Source of the DNA: Hymenobacter negativus
GTDB lineage: Bacteria > Bacteroidota > Bacteroidia > Cytophagales > Hymenobacteraceae
Reading direction: 5' to 3'
DNA length: 64,000 nt
Assembly: GCF_017571495.1 (NCBI RefSeq)
Contig: NZ_JAGETZ010000012.1
Location: 62,001-126,000, forward strand
The number at the start of each line of letters is the position of its first letter. The first letter of the stretch is position 1. The notes beneath the pieces are model-generated. The model was not told the DNA's origin. It worked only from the letters and a program-made list of their open reading frames with translations, and did not search any database. The translations under genes and the position numbers were made by a program. Below are positions 53,207 to 62,246 of the stretch, piece by piece.

Positions 53207-53752
53207 ATGAATACCAAGCAAACTACCCGACTCAGCAAATTTCTCAGCCTGCACCTGCGCCACCGGCCGGATGCCATCGGCCTGACTTTGCAGGAAGGCG
53301 GCTGGGTGAACGTAGCCGATTTACTGGCCGCCTGCGCGGCGCACCGCACGCCCATCACCCTGGCCGAATTGACCGAAATTGTGGAAAGCTGCGACAAGCA
53401 GCGCTTCGCCTTCGATGCCGACGGCACCCGCATTCGGGCCCAGCAGGGGCACAGCGTGGAGGTCGATTTACAGCTGCTGCCCGCCACACCGCCGGCCGAG
53501 CTTTACCACGGCACGGCCCCGGCGGCGCTGCCCGCCATCCGCCGCGAGGGCCTGCGCAAAATGAACCGCCACCACGTGCACCTCTCACCCGATGAGGAAA
53601 CTGCCCGCCGCGTGGGCGCCCGGCGCGGCCAGCCCATCATCCTAACCGTGGACGCCGCCGCAATGCACGCAGCCAGCGTGGTGTTCTACGAATCCGGCAA
53701 CGGCGTGTGGCTGGTAGACGAAGTGCCGCCGCAGTACCTGGGAGGGCTGTAG
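53207..53752 (+). CDS. kptA: RNA 2'-phosphotransferase (KptA/Tpt1)
   Basis: 181 residues, complete. Transfers a 2'-phosphate from RNA to NAD, giving ADP-ribose 1''-2''-cyclic phosphate; the bacterial substrate is uncertain. Conserved motifs: SKFLSLHLRHRPDAIGL (N-terminal winged helix), AELYHGTAPAAL, the NAD-site NRHHVHLSPD and RRGQPIILTVDA. The catalytic Arg-His-Arg-Arg set appears intact by motif. It is divergent from murB with 39 bp between start codons. Confidence 0.95.
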   Translation: MNTKQTTRLSKFLSLHLRHRPDAIGLTLQEGGWVNVADLLAACAAHRTPITLAELTEIVESCDKQRFAFDADGTRIRAQQGHSVEVDLQLLPATPPAELYHGTAPAALPAIRREGLRKMNRHHVHLSPDEETARRVGARRGQPIILTVDAAAMHAASVVFYESGNGVWLVDEVPPQYLGGL

Positions 53753-53847
53753 CACAGGCAATGCGGCAGCCATGATGATGCCGTAAATTCAGACTGTGTA
53801 GTGGGGAGTGCTTTCAGAACTAACTCTCATTATTAGCCCCCAAACTG

Positions 53848-55245
53848 TTACCGCACCCGGTAGCCGCTCACCGCATAAAACAGCAGATATAAGTAGCACA
53901 GCGCCGGCACCACAAACGCCACGCGTAGCCCGCCGCCGTGCGTGGCCAGCCAGCCCATGAGTGGCGGAATAAGCGCTCCGCCCACAATGGCCATAATCAA
54001 GTAAGATGAGCCTTGTTTGGTGAACGGGCCGAGGCCGGTGATGGCCAGTGGGAAAATGACGGGCCACATAATGGAGTTCATCAGCCCGCAGAGTACGATG
54101 AGCCACAGGGCAGTTTCGCCGGTGCTCAGGATGCTCGCGCCCACCAGCGCCGTGCCGGCCGCGCACACCGCCACCAGCAGCACGCGGTTGTGAAATTTTA
54201 GCAGCAGCGGAATGCCCACTACCCGGCCGATGAGCGAGCCGAACCAATACGACGACACCAGCACCGCGCCCACTGCCTTGGTGAAGCCGGCCGTGGTATC
54301 AATGGCCGAAGGCTCCTTGCCGAACAGTACCAGCGCGTAGTTGGTGGCCACGTTTAGCCCCTGCACCAAGCTTTGGGTGAAGGCCGATAACTGACGAATC
54401 CCTTGGCTCTCGCCGTAGCGAATCAGAAACGAGCCCAGCCCGACTTCGACGCCCACGTACACAAAAATGGCCGCGATGCCCAGTACGAGGTGCGGAAATG
54501 CCAGCGCCGACGTGCGGCCCGCTGCCATGGGCCGTGCCTCTTCAGCGGCTTCTTCGGGTATGCCTTCAATATCGGGCAGTTTCACGAGGAAGAAAAACAG
54601 GGCCGCCAGCAGTACCAGAAATACCGCCAGCCCAACGTAAGGCCCTTTCACGAGTTGCGATTCTTCAGCCAAACGCTCGTTCAAGGGTAGTGCCGCCAGC
54701 CGCGCCTTGAGCGCCACTGAGCCACCAAACAGCACCAGGCCGCCCACCAGCGGCGACAGCGCCCCACCGAAGTTGTTGGCCACGCCCACCACGCTCACCC
54801 GCGCCGCTGCGCCCCGCGCCGGCCCCAGAATGCTCACGTAGGGGTTGGCCGCTACTTGCAGCAGCGTGATGCCCGCGCCCAGCGTGGCCAGCGCCGTGAG
54901 GAACAGCGCAAATGCCCGCGAGTCGGCGGCCGGAATGAACAGCAGCGCCCCCACGGCCATTACCAGCAAACCCACCACAATGCCGCGCTGATAGCCCAGT
55001 TTTTTCAGGACCCAGCCGGCGGGCAGCGACATCAGGAAGTAAGCCCCGAAGAAGGCCGACTGCACCGCCGAGGACTGCAAATCGGTGAGCTGGCACACGT
55101 CCTTTAAATAGGGCATGAGCACATCGTTGAAATTGGTGACGGCCCCGAACAGGAAGAACAGGGTCGTCATCAGCACCATGGGGCCGGCGTAGGAGCGGGC
55201 GGGCGCGGCGATGCTGGTAGCGGAAGTGGGTAGGTGAGAAGCCAT
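53848..55245 (-). CDS. Sugar MFS transporter (FucP/GluP-like)
   Basis: 465 residues with twelve predicted membrane helices. The opening MVLMTTLFFLFGAVTNFNDVLMPYLK with the NFND motif and LLQVAANPYVSILGP with its AANPY motif mark the fucose/glucose-galactose proton symporter group. It imports a hexose across the inner membrane; which sugar cannot be stated. The central loop (GIPEEAAEEARPM) and a family-specific gap are normal. No sugar kinase or glycoside hydrolase gene is adjacent. Confidence 0.92.
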   Translation of the reverse strand: MASHLPTSATSIAAPARSYAGPMVLMTTLFFLFGAVTNFNDVLMPYLKDVCQLTDLQSSAVQSAFFGAYFLMSLPAGWVLKKLGYQRGIVVGLLVMAVGALLFIPAADSRAFALFLTALATLGAGITLLQVAANPYVSILGPARGAAARVSVVGVANNFGGALSPLVGGLVLFGGSVALKARLAALPLNERLAEESQLVKGPYVGLAVFLVLLAALFFFLVKLPDIEGIPEEAAEEARPMAAGRTSALAFPHLVLGIAAIFVYVGVEVGLGSFLIRYGESQGIRQLSAFTQSLVQGLNVATNYALVLFGKEPSAIDTTAGFTKAVGAVLVSSYWFGSLIGRVVGIPLLLKFHNRVLLVAVCAAGTALVGASILSTGETALWLIVLCGLMNSIMWPVIFPLAITGLGPFTKQGSSYLIMAIVGGALIPPLMGWLATHGGGLRVAFVVPALCYLYLLFYAVSGYRVR

Positions 55246-55312
55246 GCGGCGAAAGTAGGGCCAAAGCTCAACTTAGCCCCAATCGGGTTGACCAGCGGTG
55301 TCTTTGGTGATT

Positions 55313-56302
55313 CTACTTTGCCGTCAGCATATACTGCCACACCAATTGAAAGAGCGGGGTACCATCGGCTTTCTTCGGTGTTTGACCATCGCCTACTTCG
55401 CTGGTGTGAGCAACCTGGGAGGTTACCAGCGTGCCGGGGTAGTTGGTGCTCAGGGCATGCGCGTGCTGGTAGGGCGGGGCAGCATTGTCCACGCTTTGAG
55501 GATTGCCCAGGTGCAGCGTGTTCAGAATTTTCAGCTGTTGGGTATAGGTGCAGCCCTGCTGGTCTTGCTCGTGCACAAAGGCATAGTACCGGTCCGCTGG
55601 CGTTTGAGATGCTGCATACCAGGCAGCGGGCCGGTTGTAGTACCGGCTCCAATCTTTGGGGGAGCTGAACAGAAGAACCCGCGCAACACGATGGCGGCTG
55701 GCGAGTAGCGCGGCGTGTCCGCCACCCTGCGACTGGCCTGCCAGGGCCAGCCGTTCCCACGCGGGCTCTTCGGATGCCCCGCCGGCCGGCTGTTTTGGCG
55801 TGGTTTGCAGGAATTGGCCCCAGTCCTCGGCCGGGCGGGTAGCGCGCAGGTAAAACAGCAACTTGAGCAAGCGGTTGTCGATGCTATTAGCGCAACTGAC
55901 CGTTATAAATGTCGAGGTACCACCTTCGATGATTGTGCGCCGAAAGGTGTCAAATGCAGTGGAGTCGGGCGAATTCCGGCAGATGCTTGCCGAGACCTCG
56001 TCTGGATACATGAGGCAGATGACGTGATAGCCAAGATTGGCTGCGGTGGTGCAAAAAAGACTGGTGCCACGCGTTTTTCCAGAGGTACCGGGTAGAAAAA
56101 TCAGCAGCTCGTGACGGGAAGCCACAGCCGGATTGCGGTAAAGCGTGTGCTCGCTGTCAAAGGCATCGATGGAAGGGTCGGTGGCGCTGGGCACCACGGC
56201 GGTGCGCAGCGTTTGGGCGCCCAGCGGGAGCCGGACGGTTAGCAATACCACTAGGCTGGCCAGTAGCCGCCGATGAAGGCAGCGTGCAAGAAATAGATGC
56301 AT
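55313..56302 (-). CDS. Exported BPSS1187-like alpha/beta hydrolase
   Basis: 329 residues with a signal peptide (LASLVVLLTVRLPLGAQ). Conserved points are ELLIFLPGTSGKTRG, the nucleophile elbow LAGQSQGGGHAALLA, LFSSPKDWSRYY and the late AHALSTNYPGT. These fit the uncharacterised BPSS1187 hydrolase group. The catalytic Ser is in GQSQGG; acid and His candidates lie near FVHEQDQQG and around 290. The substrate is unknown, probably an ester in the periplasm. It is divergent from the methyltransferase gene. Confidence 0.82.
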   Translation of the reverse strand: MHLFLARCLHRRLLASLVVLLTVRLPLGAQTLRTAVVPSATDPSIDAFDSEHTLYRNPAVASRHELLIFLPGTSGKTRGTSLFCTTAANLGYHVICLMYPDEVSASICRNSPDSTAFDTFRRTIIEGGTSTFITVSCANSIDNRLLKLLFYLRATRPAEDWGQFLQTTPKQPAGGASEEPAWERLALAGQSQGGGHAALLASRHRVARVLLFSSPKDWSRYYNRPAAWYAASQTPADRYYAFVHEQDQQGCTYTQQLKILNTLHLGNPQSVDNAAPPYQHAHALSTNYPGTLVTSQVAHTSEVGDGQTPKKADGTPLFQLVWQYMLTAK

Positions 56303-56466
56303 GATTTGGGGAAATAGGGGTGATAATGGCTGCTAAAGCCAGCCCTTGGCGGTTGGTAGAATACCTGGGAGGGCTGGGGTTTAATGCTGGCTGTTGAGCG
56401 TTGTCGGGTGCCGGCTCTGGCAGGTACTTTCCGAACCCGGCGCTTTTGCCCGACCTTTGCCTTACT

Positions 56467-57687
56467 ATGCACCTCACCGCCACCACCCAGTTTGGCCTGG
56501 AAGAACTGCTCGCCGACGAGCTCTATGCCCTTGGGGCCGACATCACCCACGTAGGCTCGCGCGCCGTCGAATTCATCGGCGACCACCGCCTGCTCTACGA
56601 GGTGGCGCTCTGGAGCCGGCTTTCCATGCGTCTGCTGCGGCCTTTCGCGGCCTTTTATGCCGCCGATGAAAAGGCGCTGTACCGCGAAGTGAGTCGCATC
56701 GACTGGCAGGATTTCATCGGGCCGGGCCAGACGTTTGCCATCACGCCCGTGGTGAACCGCTCCACCTTTGAGCACTCGCTCTTCGTAGCCCAGCTCACCA
56801 AAGACGCCATCGTAGACCAGTTTCGAAACCGCACCGGCGAGCGGCCCAGCATCGACACGCGCCAGCCCGACATCCGCCTGCACCTGCGCATGACGGAAAA
56901 CGAAGTCATCCTGAGCCTCGACGCGGCCGGCGACTCGCTGCATCGCCGCGGCTACCGCCAGCACACCAACGAAGCGCCCCTGAACGAGGTGCTGGCCGCC
57001 GGGCTGGTTTTGCTCTCCGGTTGGGATGGCAAAAAGCCCCTCATCGACCCCATGTGCGGCTCGGCCACCATCCTCACCGAGGCTGGCCTTATCAGCCAGC
57101 GCATCGCACCAGGCTTGTTTCATCAGGGCAAGTTCGGCTTCGAAAACTGGTACGACTTTGACCCCCAGCTTTGGGAGCAGGTGCGCGAGGAAGCCAAAGC
57201 CCAGCGCCTTGAAGAGCCGCAAGCCTACCTCGCCGGCTCCGACCTCGACCCCAAAGTCATTGACATGGCCGCCGCCAACATCACCGCGGCCGGCCTCGAA
57301 GACTGCGTGCGTCTCTCGGTGCGCGACGTGAAGGACGCCACCGCGCCCGCCAAGGAGGAGCCCGGCATCGTACTCACCAACCCACCCTACGGCGAGCGGA
57401 TAGGGGAGGAGGCCCAGATGGCTGCTCTATACAAGACGATAGGGGACGCGCTGAAAACGAATTTCCAGGGCTACGAGGCTTTTGTATTCACTGGCAATCT
57501 GGAAGCGGCCAAAAGCATCGGGCTAAAGCCGGCGCGGCGCATCCCACTGTTTAACGGGCCGATTGACTGCCGGCTGCTGAAGTATGAGCTGTACCGGGGG
57601 AGCCGGCGGGCGCCGTCACCTCACCCCCCGGCCCCCTCTCCCGCGGAGAGGGGGAGCCACGACGGCGCGGACGCTGGCGGTAGCTAG
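56467..57687 (+). CDS. THUMP-domain RNA methyltransferase (RlmL N-terminal/YpsC-like)
   Basis: 406 residues from Met at 56467 (MHLTATTQFGLEELLADEL). An N-terminal ferredoxin-like/THUMP part (about 1-160) precedes a Rossmann methyltransferase (about 180-375) with IDPMCGSATILTEAGL (SAM site), LAGSDLDPKVIDMAAAN and LTNPPYGERI (catalytic NPPY). It makes N2-methylguanosine in 23S rRNA by analogy with RlmL. The natural end should be at LLKYELYRGS. The frame instead runs on through a GC-rich palindromic element, adding about 25 residues (RRAPSPHPPAPSPAERG and a short tail). Confidence 0.92.
   Translation: MHLTATTQFGLEELLADELYALGADITHVGSRAVEFIGDHRLLYEVALWSRLSMRLLRPFAAFYAADEKALYREVSRIDWQDFIGPGQTFAITPVVNRSTFEHSLFVAQLTKDAIVDQFRNRTGERPSIDTRQPDIRLHLRMTENEVILSLDAAGDSLHRRGYRQHTNEAPLNEVLAAGLVLLSGWDGKKPLIDPMCGSATILTEAGLISQRIAPGLFHQGKFGFENWYDFDPQLWEQVREEAKAQRLEEPQAYLAGSDLDPKVIDMAAANITAAGLEDCVRLSVRDVKDATAPAKEEPGIVLTNPPYGERIGEEAQMAALYKTIGDALKTNFQGYEAFVFTGNLEAAKSIGLKPARRIPLFNGPIDCRLLKYELYRGSRRAPSPHPPAPSPAERGSHDGADAGGS
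57617..57658 (-). repeat. Palindromic repeat copy A (in the methyltransferase 3' end)
   Basis: The reverse complement reads CTCCCCCTCTCCGCGGGAGA then GGGGGCCGGGGGGTGAGG. The core CCCTCTCCGCGGGAGAGGG is a near-perfect palindrome with a GC-rich tail. It is inverted relative to copy B, 43 bp away, and translated as PHPPAPSPAERG in the methyltransferase frame. Confidence 0.85.
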
Positions 57688-57701
57688 AAATAAGGTCGTC
57701 A

Positions 57702-57744
57702 GGTTCCCCTCTCCGCGGGAGAGGGGGCCGGGGGTGGGGTGAGC
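57702..57744 (+). repeat. Palindromic repeat copy B (before DUF559 domain)
   Basis: Contains TTCCCCTCTCCGCGGGAGAG then GGGGCCGGGGGTGGGGTGAG. It ends 26 bp before the ATG of the DUF559-RecQ gene; copies A and B form an inverted pair. Confidence 0.85.
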
Positions 57745-57770
57745 CAGTCGCGCCGCCCTATCTTACCCAC

Positions 57771-60506
57771 ATGGAAACCCCAGCCGGCCCCGAAGACGTT
57801 GCCAACTTCGTATTCACCACCGAAGTGCGCCCGTGGCGCAAGCACCTCAAAGATTTTGCTCGCCAAAACCGCCGCCGACCCACCGATGCGGAGGACTTGC
57901 TTTGGCAGGCCCTGCGTAATTCCAAGCTTGGAGTAAGGTTCCGCCGCCAGCATGCCATTCAAGGCTATATCGTTGATTTTATCTGCGTCAAAGTATGTTT
58001 CACTATCGAGCTAGACGGTGAAATCCACCTTACTACAGAGCAGGCTGAATACGATACCGGCCGTACCTTCACACTAACGGAATTAGGATACCGCGAACTG
58101 CGTTTCACCAACCAGCAAGTGCTAACCAGCTTAGACGAGGTCTTAGCCATAATAACCGAGAATCTACAAAACATACAGCTCCCCAACGAGTCGTCTGGCT
58201 CCCCCTCTCCGCAGGAGAGGGGGCCGGGGGGTGAGGTTACCCAGAACGATATGCCCGAACTAGCCACCGCCCCGCCCATCATGCAAGCCGCCCAACAGGC
58301 CCTGAAACGGTACTACGGCTACGACAATTTCCGCCCCATGCAGGGCGACATCATCCAGAACATCCTGGGGGGGAAAGACACCGTGGTGCTCATGCCCACC
58401 GGCGGCGGCAAGTCGGTCTGCTTCCAGATTCCAGCCGTCGTTTCCCAAGGCACCTGCGTAGTCGTCTCGCCCCTCATTGCCCTAATGAAGGACCAAGTGG
58501 AAGCGCTGAAAGGCAACGGTATTGCCGCGGCCTACATCAACAGCAGCGTGGGCCAGTCGGAATCCAATGACATTGCCCGGGCGGCCGTGAGTGGACACCT
58601 GAAGTTGCTTTACGTGTCGCCGGAGAAACTGCTTTCCGATGGCTTTTTGCAGTTTTTGAATCGGGTAAACATCAGCCTTTTTGCTATTGATGAGGCGCAC
58701 TGTATTTCAAGCTGGGGCCACGATTTCCGGCCCGAGTACACCCAGTTGGGCCAGCTGCGAAACCACTTCCCCAACACGCCCATCATCGCCCTCACGGCTA
58801 CGGCCGACCGCCTTACCAAGCGCGACATCATCACCCAGCTCAACATGCGTGAGCCACGGGTGTTCCTCTCCAGCTTCGACCGGCCCAATATCAACCTGAT
58901 GGTGCGCCCCGGCCAGGACCGGGTGGGCTCCGTCATCGACTACATCGGCCGGCACCCGCAAGACCCAGGCATCATCTACTGCCTCTCACGCAAAACCTGC
59001 GAAACCATCTCCCAGAAGCTCATTGCCAAGGGCATCAAGGCCGGGCACTACCACGCCGGCATGACGCCCCTGCAGCGCGGCAAGGTGCAGGAAGCCTTTT
59101 TGCAGGACGATTTACAGGTCATTGTGGCCACCATCGCCTTCGGCATGGGCATTGACAAGAGCAACGTGCGCTGGGTGATGCACTACAACCTGCCCAAAAA
59201 CATTGAGGGCTACTACCAGGAAATCGGCCGGGCCGGCCGCGACGGCGCGCCCAGCACCGCCATCCTGTTCTACAGCTTCGCCGACGTGATGCAGATGCGC
59301 GAGATGGTGACCAAGGACGTGCCCGCGCGCCAGGCTCAGCTCAACACTGCCAAGCTGGAGCGCATGCAGCAGTTTGCCGAAGCCGCCAGCTGCCGCCGCA
59401 AAATCCTGCTCAACTACTTCTCCGAAACCCTGGGCGAGGACTGTGGCAACTGCGACATCTGCCGCAACCCGCCCACTACGTTCGACGGCACGCTGATTGC
59501 CCAAAAAGCCCTCTCGGCCGTATTCCGTAGCCGTGAAAAAGTGGCTATCAACCTGCTGATTGATATCCTACGCGGCATGCGCAACCAGGCCGTGCTGCAA
59601 GGCGGCTACGACCAGATTAAAACCTACGGCGCGGGCCGCGACCTGCCCTACCTCGACTGGTACAGCTACATCCACCAGATGCTGAACGACGGCCTGTTCT
59701 ACATTGCCTATGAGGAAGGCTACGCCCTGAAAATCACCGAGCGTGGCCACCAGGTGCTCAAGGGCGAGCTCACGCTGCCACTCCGCAAATTCCAGCCCAG
59801 CGAGAAGGCCGAAAAGCCCACCCGTGCCAGCAAGAAAGCCGCCAACGCCGCTTCCACAGCCGCCATGGGCACCCCCGAAGCGCAGCTGTTCGACAAGCTG
59901 CGCCGGCTCCGCAAAGCCATTGCCGACGAGCAGGGCGTGCCGCCCTATGTGGTGTTTTCCGATGCCACGCTGCAGGAAATGGCGGCCGAGCGCCCCGTCA
60001 ACCGCGTGGGCATGCTGGGTATTTCGGGTGTGGGCATGAAGAAGTTCGAAACCTACGGCGAGGTCTTCATTAAGCTCATTCTGGAGCACGGCGGGGGCGG
60101 CCAGTACGTGCCCTCCGATTCGGACAGCATGTTCAACGAGCCCAACCGCCCGCGCCTGGCCCCAACGGCCACTGCTGCCGCCGTGGCCGACAAGCCCGTG
60201 AGCGACTCCGAAGACGCCACCATCCAGTTTCACCAGATGGGCCTCACGCCGGAAGATATTTCCGAGCGCCGCGGCCTGGCCCTGAGCACCGTGAAAACGC
60301 ACCTCTATAACGCCTACGCCAAGGGCCGCGAGCTGCGCATCCACGACTTTGTGAGCGACTCGGAGCTGGCCGAAATCCTCACCGCTCGTGCCCAACTGGG
60401 CGGCGACGTCACGCTGCGCGACCTGTTCGACCACCTGCGTGAGAAGTACGACTATTTCCAGCTGCGCATGGCCGCGCTGTACCACAAGCGTTTGCGTGGA
60501 CAATAG
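57771..60506 (+). CDS. recQ: DUF559 endonuclease-like domain fused in frame to RecQ helicase
   Basis: 911 residues. Residues 1-145 are a complete DUF559 (Vsr-like) domain: RRPTDAEDLLWQALRNSKLG, FRRQHAIQGYIVDFIC, IELDGEIHLTTEQ and LGYRELRFTNQQV, keeping the Asp/Glu catalytic pattern. Residues about 146-160 (SGSPSPQERGPGGEV) are the translated palindromic repeat copy C. RecQ starts at an internal ATG (58251, MPELATAPP): helicase with MPTGGGKSVCFQ and FAIDEAHCISSWGHDFRPEY, zinc site CRRKILLNYF / CGNCDICRNPP, winged helix, HRDC and a C-terminal HTH_40-type domain (LSTVKTHLYNAY). Translation from 58251 would give a normal 751-residue RecQ, a 3'-5' repair helicase. Whether the fusion or both forms are made is unknown. 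Confidence 0.9.
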   Translation: METPAGPEDVANFVFTTEVRPWRKHLKDFARQNRRRPTDAEDLLWQALRNSKLGVRFRRQHAIQGYIVDFICVKVCFTIELDGEIHLTTEQAEYDTGRTFTLTELGYRELRFTNQQVLTSLDEVLAIITENLQNIQLPNESSGSPSPQERGPGGEVTQNDMPELATAPPIMQAAQQALKRYYGYDNFRPMQGDIIQNILGGKDTVVLMPTGGGKSVCFQIPAVVSQGTCVVVSPLIALMKDQVEALKGNGIAAAYINSSVGQSESNDIARAAVSGHLKLLYVSPEKLLSDGFLQFLNRVNISLFAIDEAHCISSWGHDFRPEYTQLGQLRNHFPNTPIIALTATADRLTKRDIITQLNMREPRVFLSSFDRPNINLMVRPGQDRVGSVIDYIGRHPQDPGIIYCLSRKTCETISQKLIAKGIKAGHYHAGMTPLQRGKVQEAFLQDDLQVIVATIAFGMGIDKSNVRWVMHYNLPKNIEGYYQEIGRAGRDGAPSTAILFYSFADVMQMREMVTKDVPARQAQLNTAKLERMQQFAEAASCRRKILLNYFSETLGEDCGNCDICRNPPTTFDGTLIAQKALSAVFRSREKVAINLLIDILRGMRNQAVLQGGYDQIKTYGAGRDLPYLDWYSYIHQMLNDGLFYIAYEEGYALKITERGHQVLKGELTLPLRKFQPSEKAEKPTRASKKAANAASTAAMGTPEAQLFDKLRRLRKAIADEQGVPPYVVFSDATLQEMAAERPVNRVGMLGISGVGMKKFETYGEVFIKLILEHGGGGQYVPSDSDSMFNEPNRPRLAPTATAAAVADKPVSDSEDATIQFHQMGLTPEDISERRGLALSTVKTHLYNAYAKGRELRIHDFVSDSELAEILTARAQLGGDVTLRDLFDHLREKYDYFQLRMAALYHKRLRGQ
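58197..58240 (+). repeat. Palindromic repeat copy C (between DUF559 and RecQ)
   Basis: Contains CTCCCCCTCTCCGCAGGAGA then GGGGGCCGGGGGGTGAGG, in the same orientation as copy B and one base from a perfect core. It keeps the reading frame open and lies 10 bp before the native RecQ ATG. Confidence 0.85.
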
Positions 60507-60534
60507 ACCAATATTGTTAAGCCAATATTTAAGC

Positions 60535-60564
60535 AGGCCCGCCGTTACTACGGTGGGCCTTTTA
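60535..60564 (+). terminator. Rho-independent terminator of recQ
   Basis: AGGCCCGCCG pairs with CGGTGGGCCT (one G-T pair) around TTACTA and is followed by TTTTATTTG. Confidence 0.75.
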
Positions 60565-60596
60565 TTTGCAAGTTGCTGCCCAAACACGCTGCTTTC

Positions 60597-61271
60597 ATGC
60601 TCCGGAAAATAACCCTCTTTATTGCCGCCGCTTTCATCGCCGCCTTTGCGGGCCTGATGCTCACCAAAACGTTACCCTACTACACCTTCGAAAAGGGCAT
60701 CCATTTCCTCACCACCAAGAGCGACGAAACCAACGACAACCCGGTTTTCCGGCTGGGTTTCTATGTTCACATTACCACTAGTCTGGTGGTGTTGGTGCTG
60801 GGGCTGCTGCAGTTTCTGCCGGTGCTGGCGCGGCGCGGGCCGGGGCTGCACCGGCAGCTCGGCAAAGGCTATGTGATTGGGATATTGGCGCTGGCGGCGC
60901 CGTCGGGCCTCATTCTGGCGCGCTTTGCCAACGGCGGACTGGCGGCGCAGGTCGGCTTCACGCTGCAATGCTTGGTGTGGTGGCTCTGCACGTGGAAGGC
61001 TTACCAAGCCGCCCGCCAGCGCCAGTGGCCCTTGCACGTGGATTGGATGCTGCGGTCCTTCGCCGTGACGCTGGCCGCGCTGGCCCTGCGCGGCGAGAGC
61101 TACGTGATGTACTACGTGTTCGAAACCAAGCCGATTGAGACGTACCTGACGGTGACTTGGCTGTCGTGGGTGGGTAATTTGATACTGGTAGAACTGCTGC
61201 TTGAAGGTGGGCTGGGGCGGTATTTCCTGCGGGAGTTTATGCCGGAGCTTCGAAGTAAATTGGCGGCATGA
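60597..61271 (+). CDS. DUF2306 membrane protein
   Basis: 224 residues from Met at 60597 (MLRKITLFIAAAFIAAFAG); a TTG at 60573 would add eight residues. Six membrane helices. Family text includes PVFRLGFYVHITTSLVVLVL, the HRQLGKGYV loop, LHVDWMLRSFAVTLAALALR and a conserved terminal helix (WLSWVGNLILVELLL). The histidines of the cytochrome b561-like core suggest heme binding, but this is inferred. Its stop overlaps the next ATG by 4 bp (ATGA), so it is coupled to the first NDEWW lipoprotein. A decayed copy of its last 20 codons lies at 62247-62309. Confidence 0.86.
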   Translation: MLRKITLFIAAAFIAAFAGLMLTKTLPYYTFEKGIHFLTTKSDETNDNPVFRLGFYVHITTSLVVLVLGLLQFLPVLARRGPGLHRQLGKGYVIGILALAAPSGLILARFANGGLAAQVGFTLQCLVWWLCTWKAYQAARQRQWPLHVDWMLRSFAVTLAALALRGESYVMYYVFETKPIETYLTVTWLSWVGNLILVELLLEGGLGRYFLREFMPELRSKLAA

Positions 61272-62164
61272 AAGAAGCGTTCTACCCGTTCGTATTGGCT
61301 GGCCTACTAGCGGCCTGCCAGCAGCAGAAGCCTGCTACCACAGCAGCCGCTGCTGCTACGCCAGTGGCCTCGGCAGATTCCGTCCAGCAGCATGTACCAA
61401 AGATGCCGCCGCTCCCGTCCTTGTTCACGGCTGCCGATACCCTTACGCCGCCCATGCGAGAACTATTGCGAACGCATGACTTCTCCGCTCTCTGGCAAAA
61501 TAACGACGGGCAGGATAGAACCAAGCCAGTTTTCGAGGGCTTTTTTGGCCCCGACCACTACCATTTCGCCATGGCATTTACGCAAGTGACGCGTGACCCT
61601 GGCGACCCTGCTGTGTACCGCGTGCTGGGCAAGTGCCGCTACCGGCAAAACATCCGGCCGTTTAGCGGTACCCTAACCGTGCGCCGGATTGCCGACCTGT
61701 CGTATCCCGGCTTCTTGCAGGCCAAGTCCATCCTGGAAGGCCGGGCGGCAGATTCTCTGAGCGGCCACACCTACACGGCCCGTGCCCAATTGCAGCTGCG
61801 GGAAGCGCAAAAGGAGAACAGCGGAATTTTTGAGGGCGAGGTTTTACTCGATTTTTACACGGTGCCTTCCCAAAAGCCAAACTATGTGACGGTGTTCGAC
61901 CACGAAGGCATTGACGAACGATTTCCAACCCGGGGCTGCGGCCTGCTGCTCAGAGGCAAGCGCCGCAATGTTTCGACGGGCCAGGTGAAGTCGTTCACCG
62001 TAGCGCCTTGGGTATCCGCTGTTGCGCCCGACGTGTTCAAAGACTTTATGCTGGACGAGCGCATGGGCGAGATTAATCCCAAATACGCCAAGCTGGGGTG
62101 GAATGAGTATTGGAACAACGACGAGTGGTGGGCCGATTCGCCCGCGCCCAAACTCAATTTGTAA
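61268..62164 (+). CDS. NDEWW-family lipoprotein 1
   Basis: 298 residues with a lipoprotein signal (VLAGLLAACQQQ, Cys17) and an Ala/Thr-rich linker. The core starts FEGFFGPDHYHFAMAFTQV and includes RPFSGTLTVRRI and GIFEGEVLLDFY; it ends NPKYAKLGWNEYWNNDEWW. Two neighbours downstream share this layout. There is no recognised domain. It is translationally coupled to the DUF2306 gene, so the two may act together in the envelope. Beta-rich character and surface location are inferred. Confidence 0.8.
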   Translation: MKEAFYPFVLAGLLAACQQQKPATTAAAAATPVASADSVQQHVPKMPPLPSLFTAADTLTPPMRELLRTHDFSALWQNNDGQDRTKPVFEGFFGPDHYHFAMAFTQVTRDPGDPAVYRVLGKCRYRQNIRPFSGTLTVRRIADLSYPGFLQAKSILEGRAADSLSGHTYTARAQLQLREAQKENSGIFEGEVLLDFYTVPSQKPNYVTVFDHEGIDERFPTRGCGLLLRGKRRNVSTGQVKSFTVAPWVSAVAPDVFKDFMLDERMGEINPKYAKLGWNEYWNNDEWWADSPAPKLNL

Positions 62165-62246
62165 AGCCATTTGGCGTACTGGTTCAACCAGCGCTTCGCT
62201 CTCATCGGAGGGTAATCTGATATTAACGGAACCGCTGTTTGGTATC

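Noticed and set aside
57771..60506. RecQ with a normal ancestral N-terminal extension
   Set aside because: The extension is a complete DUF559 domain joined by a known-looking palindromic repeat, and a good native RecQ start lies just after it, so a secondary fusion is more likely.
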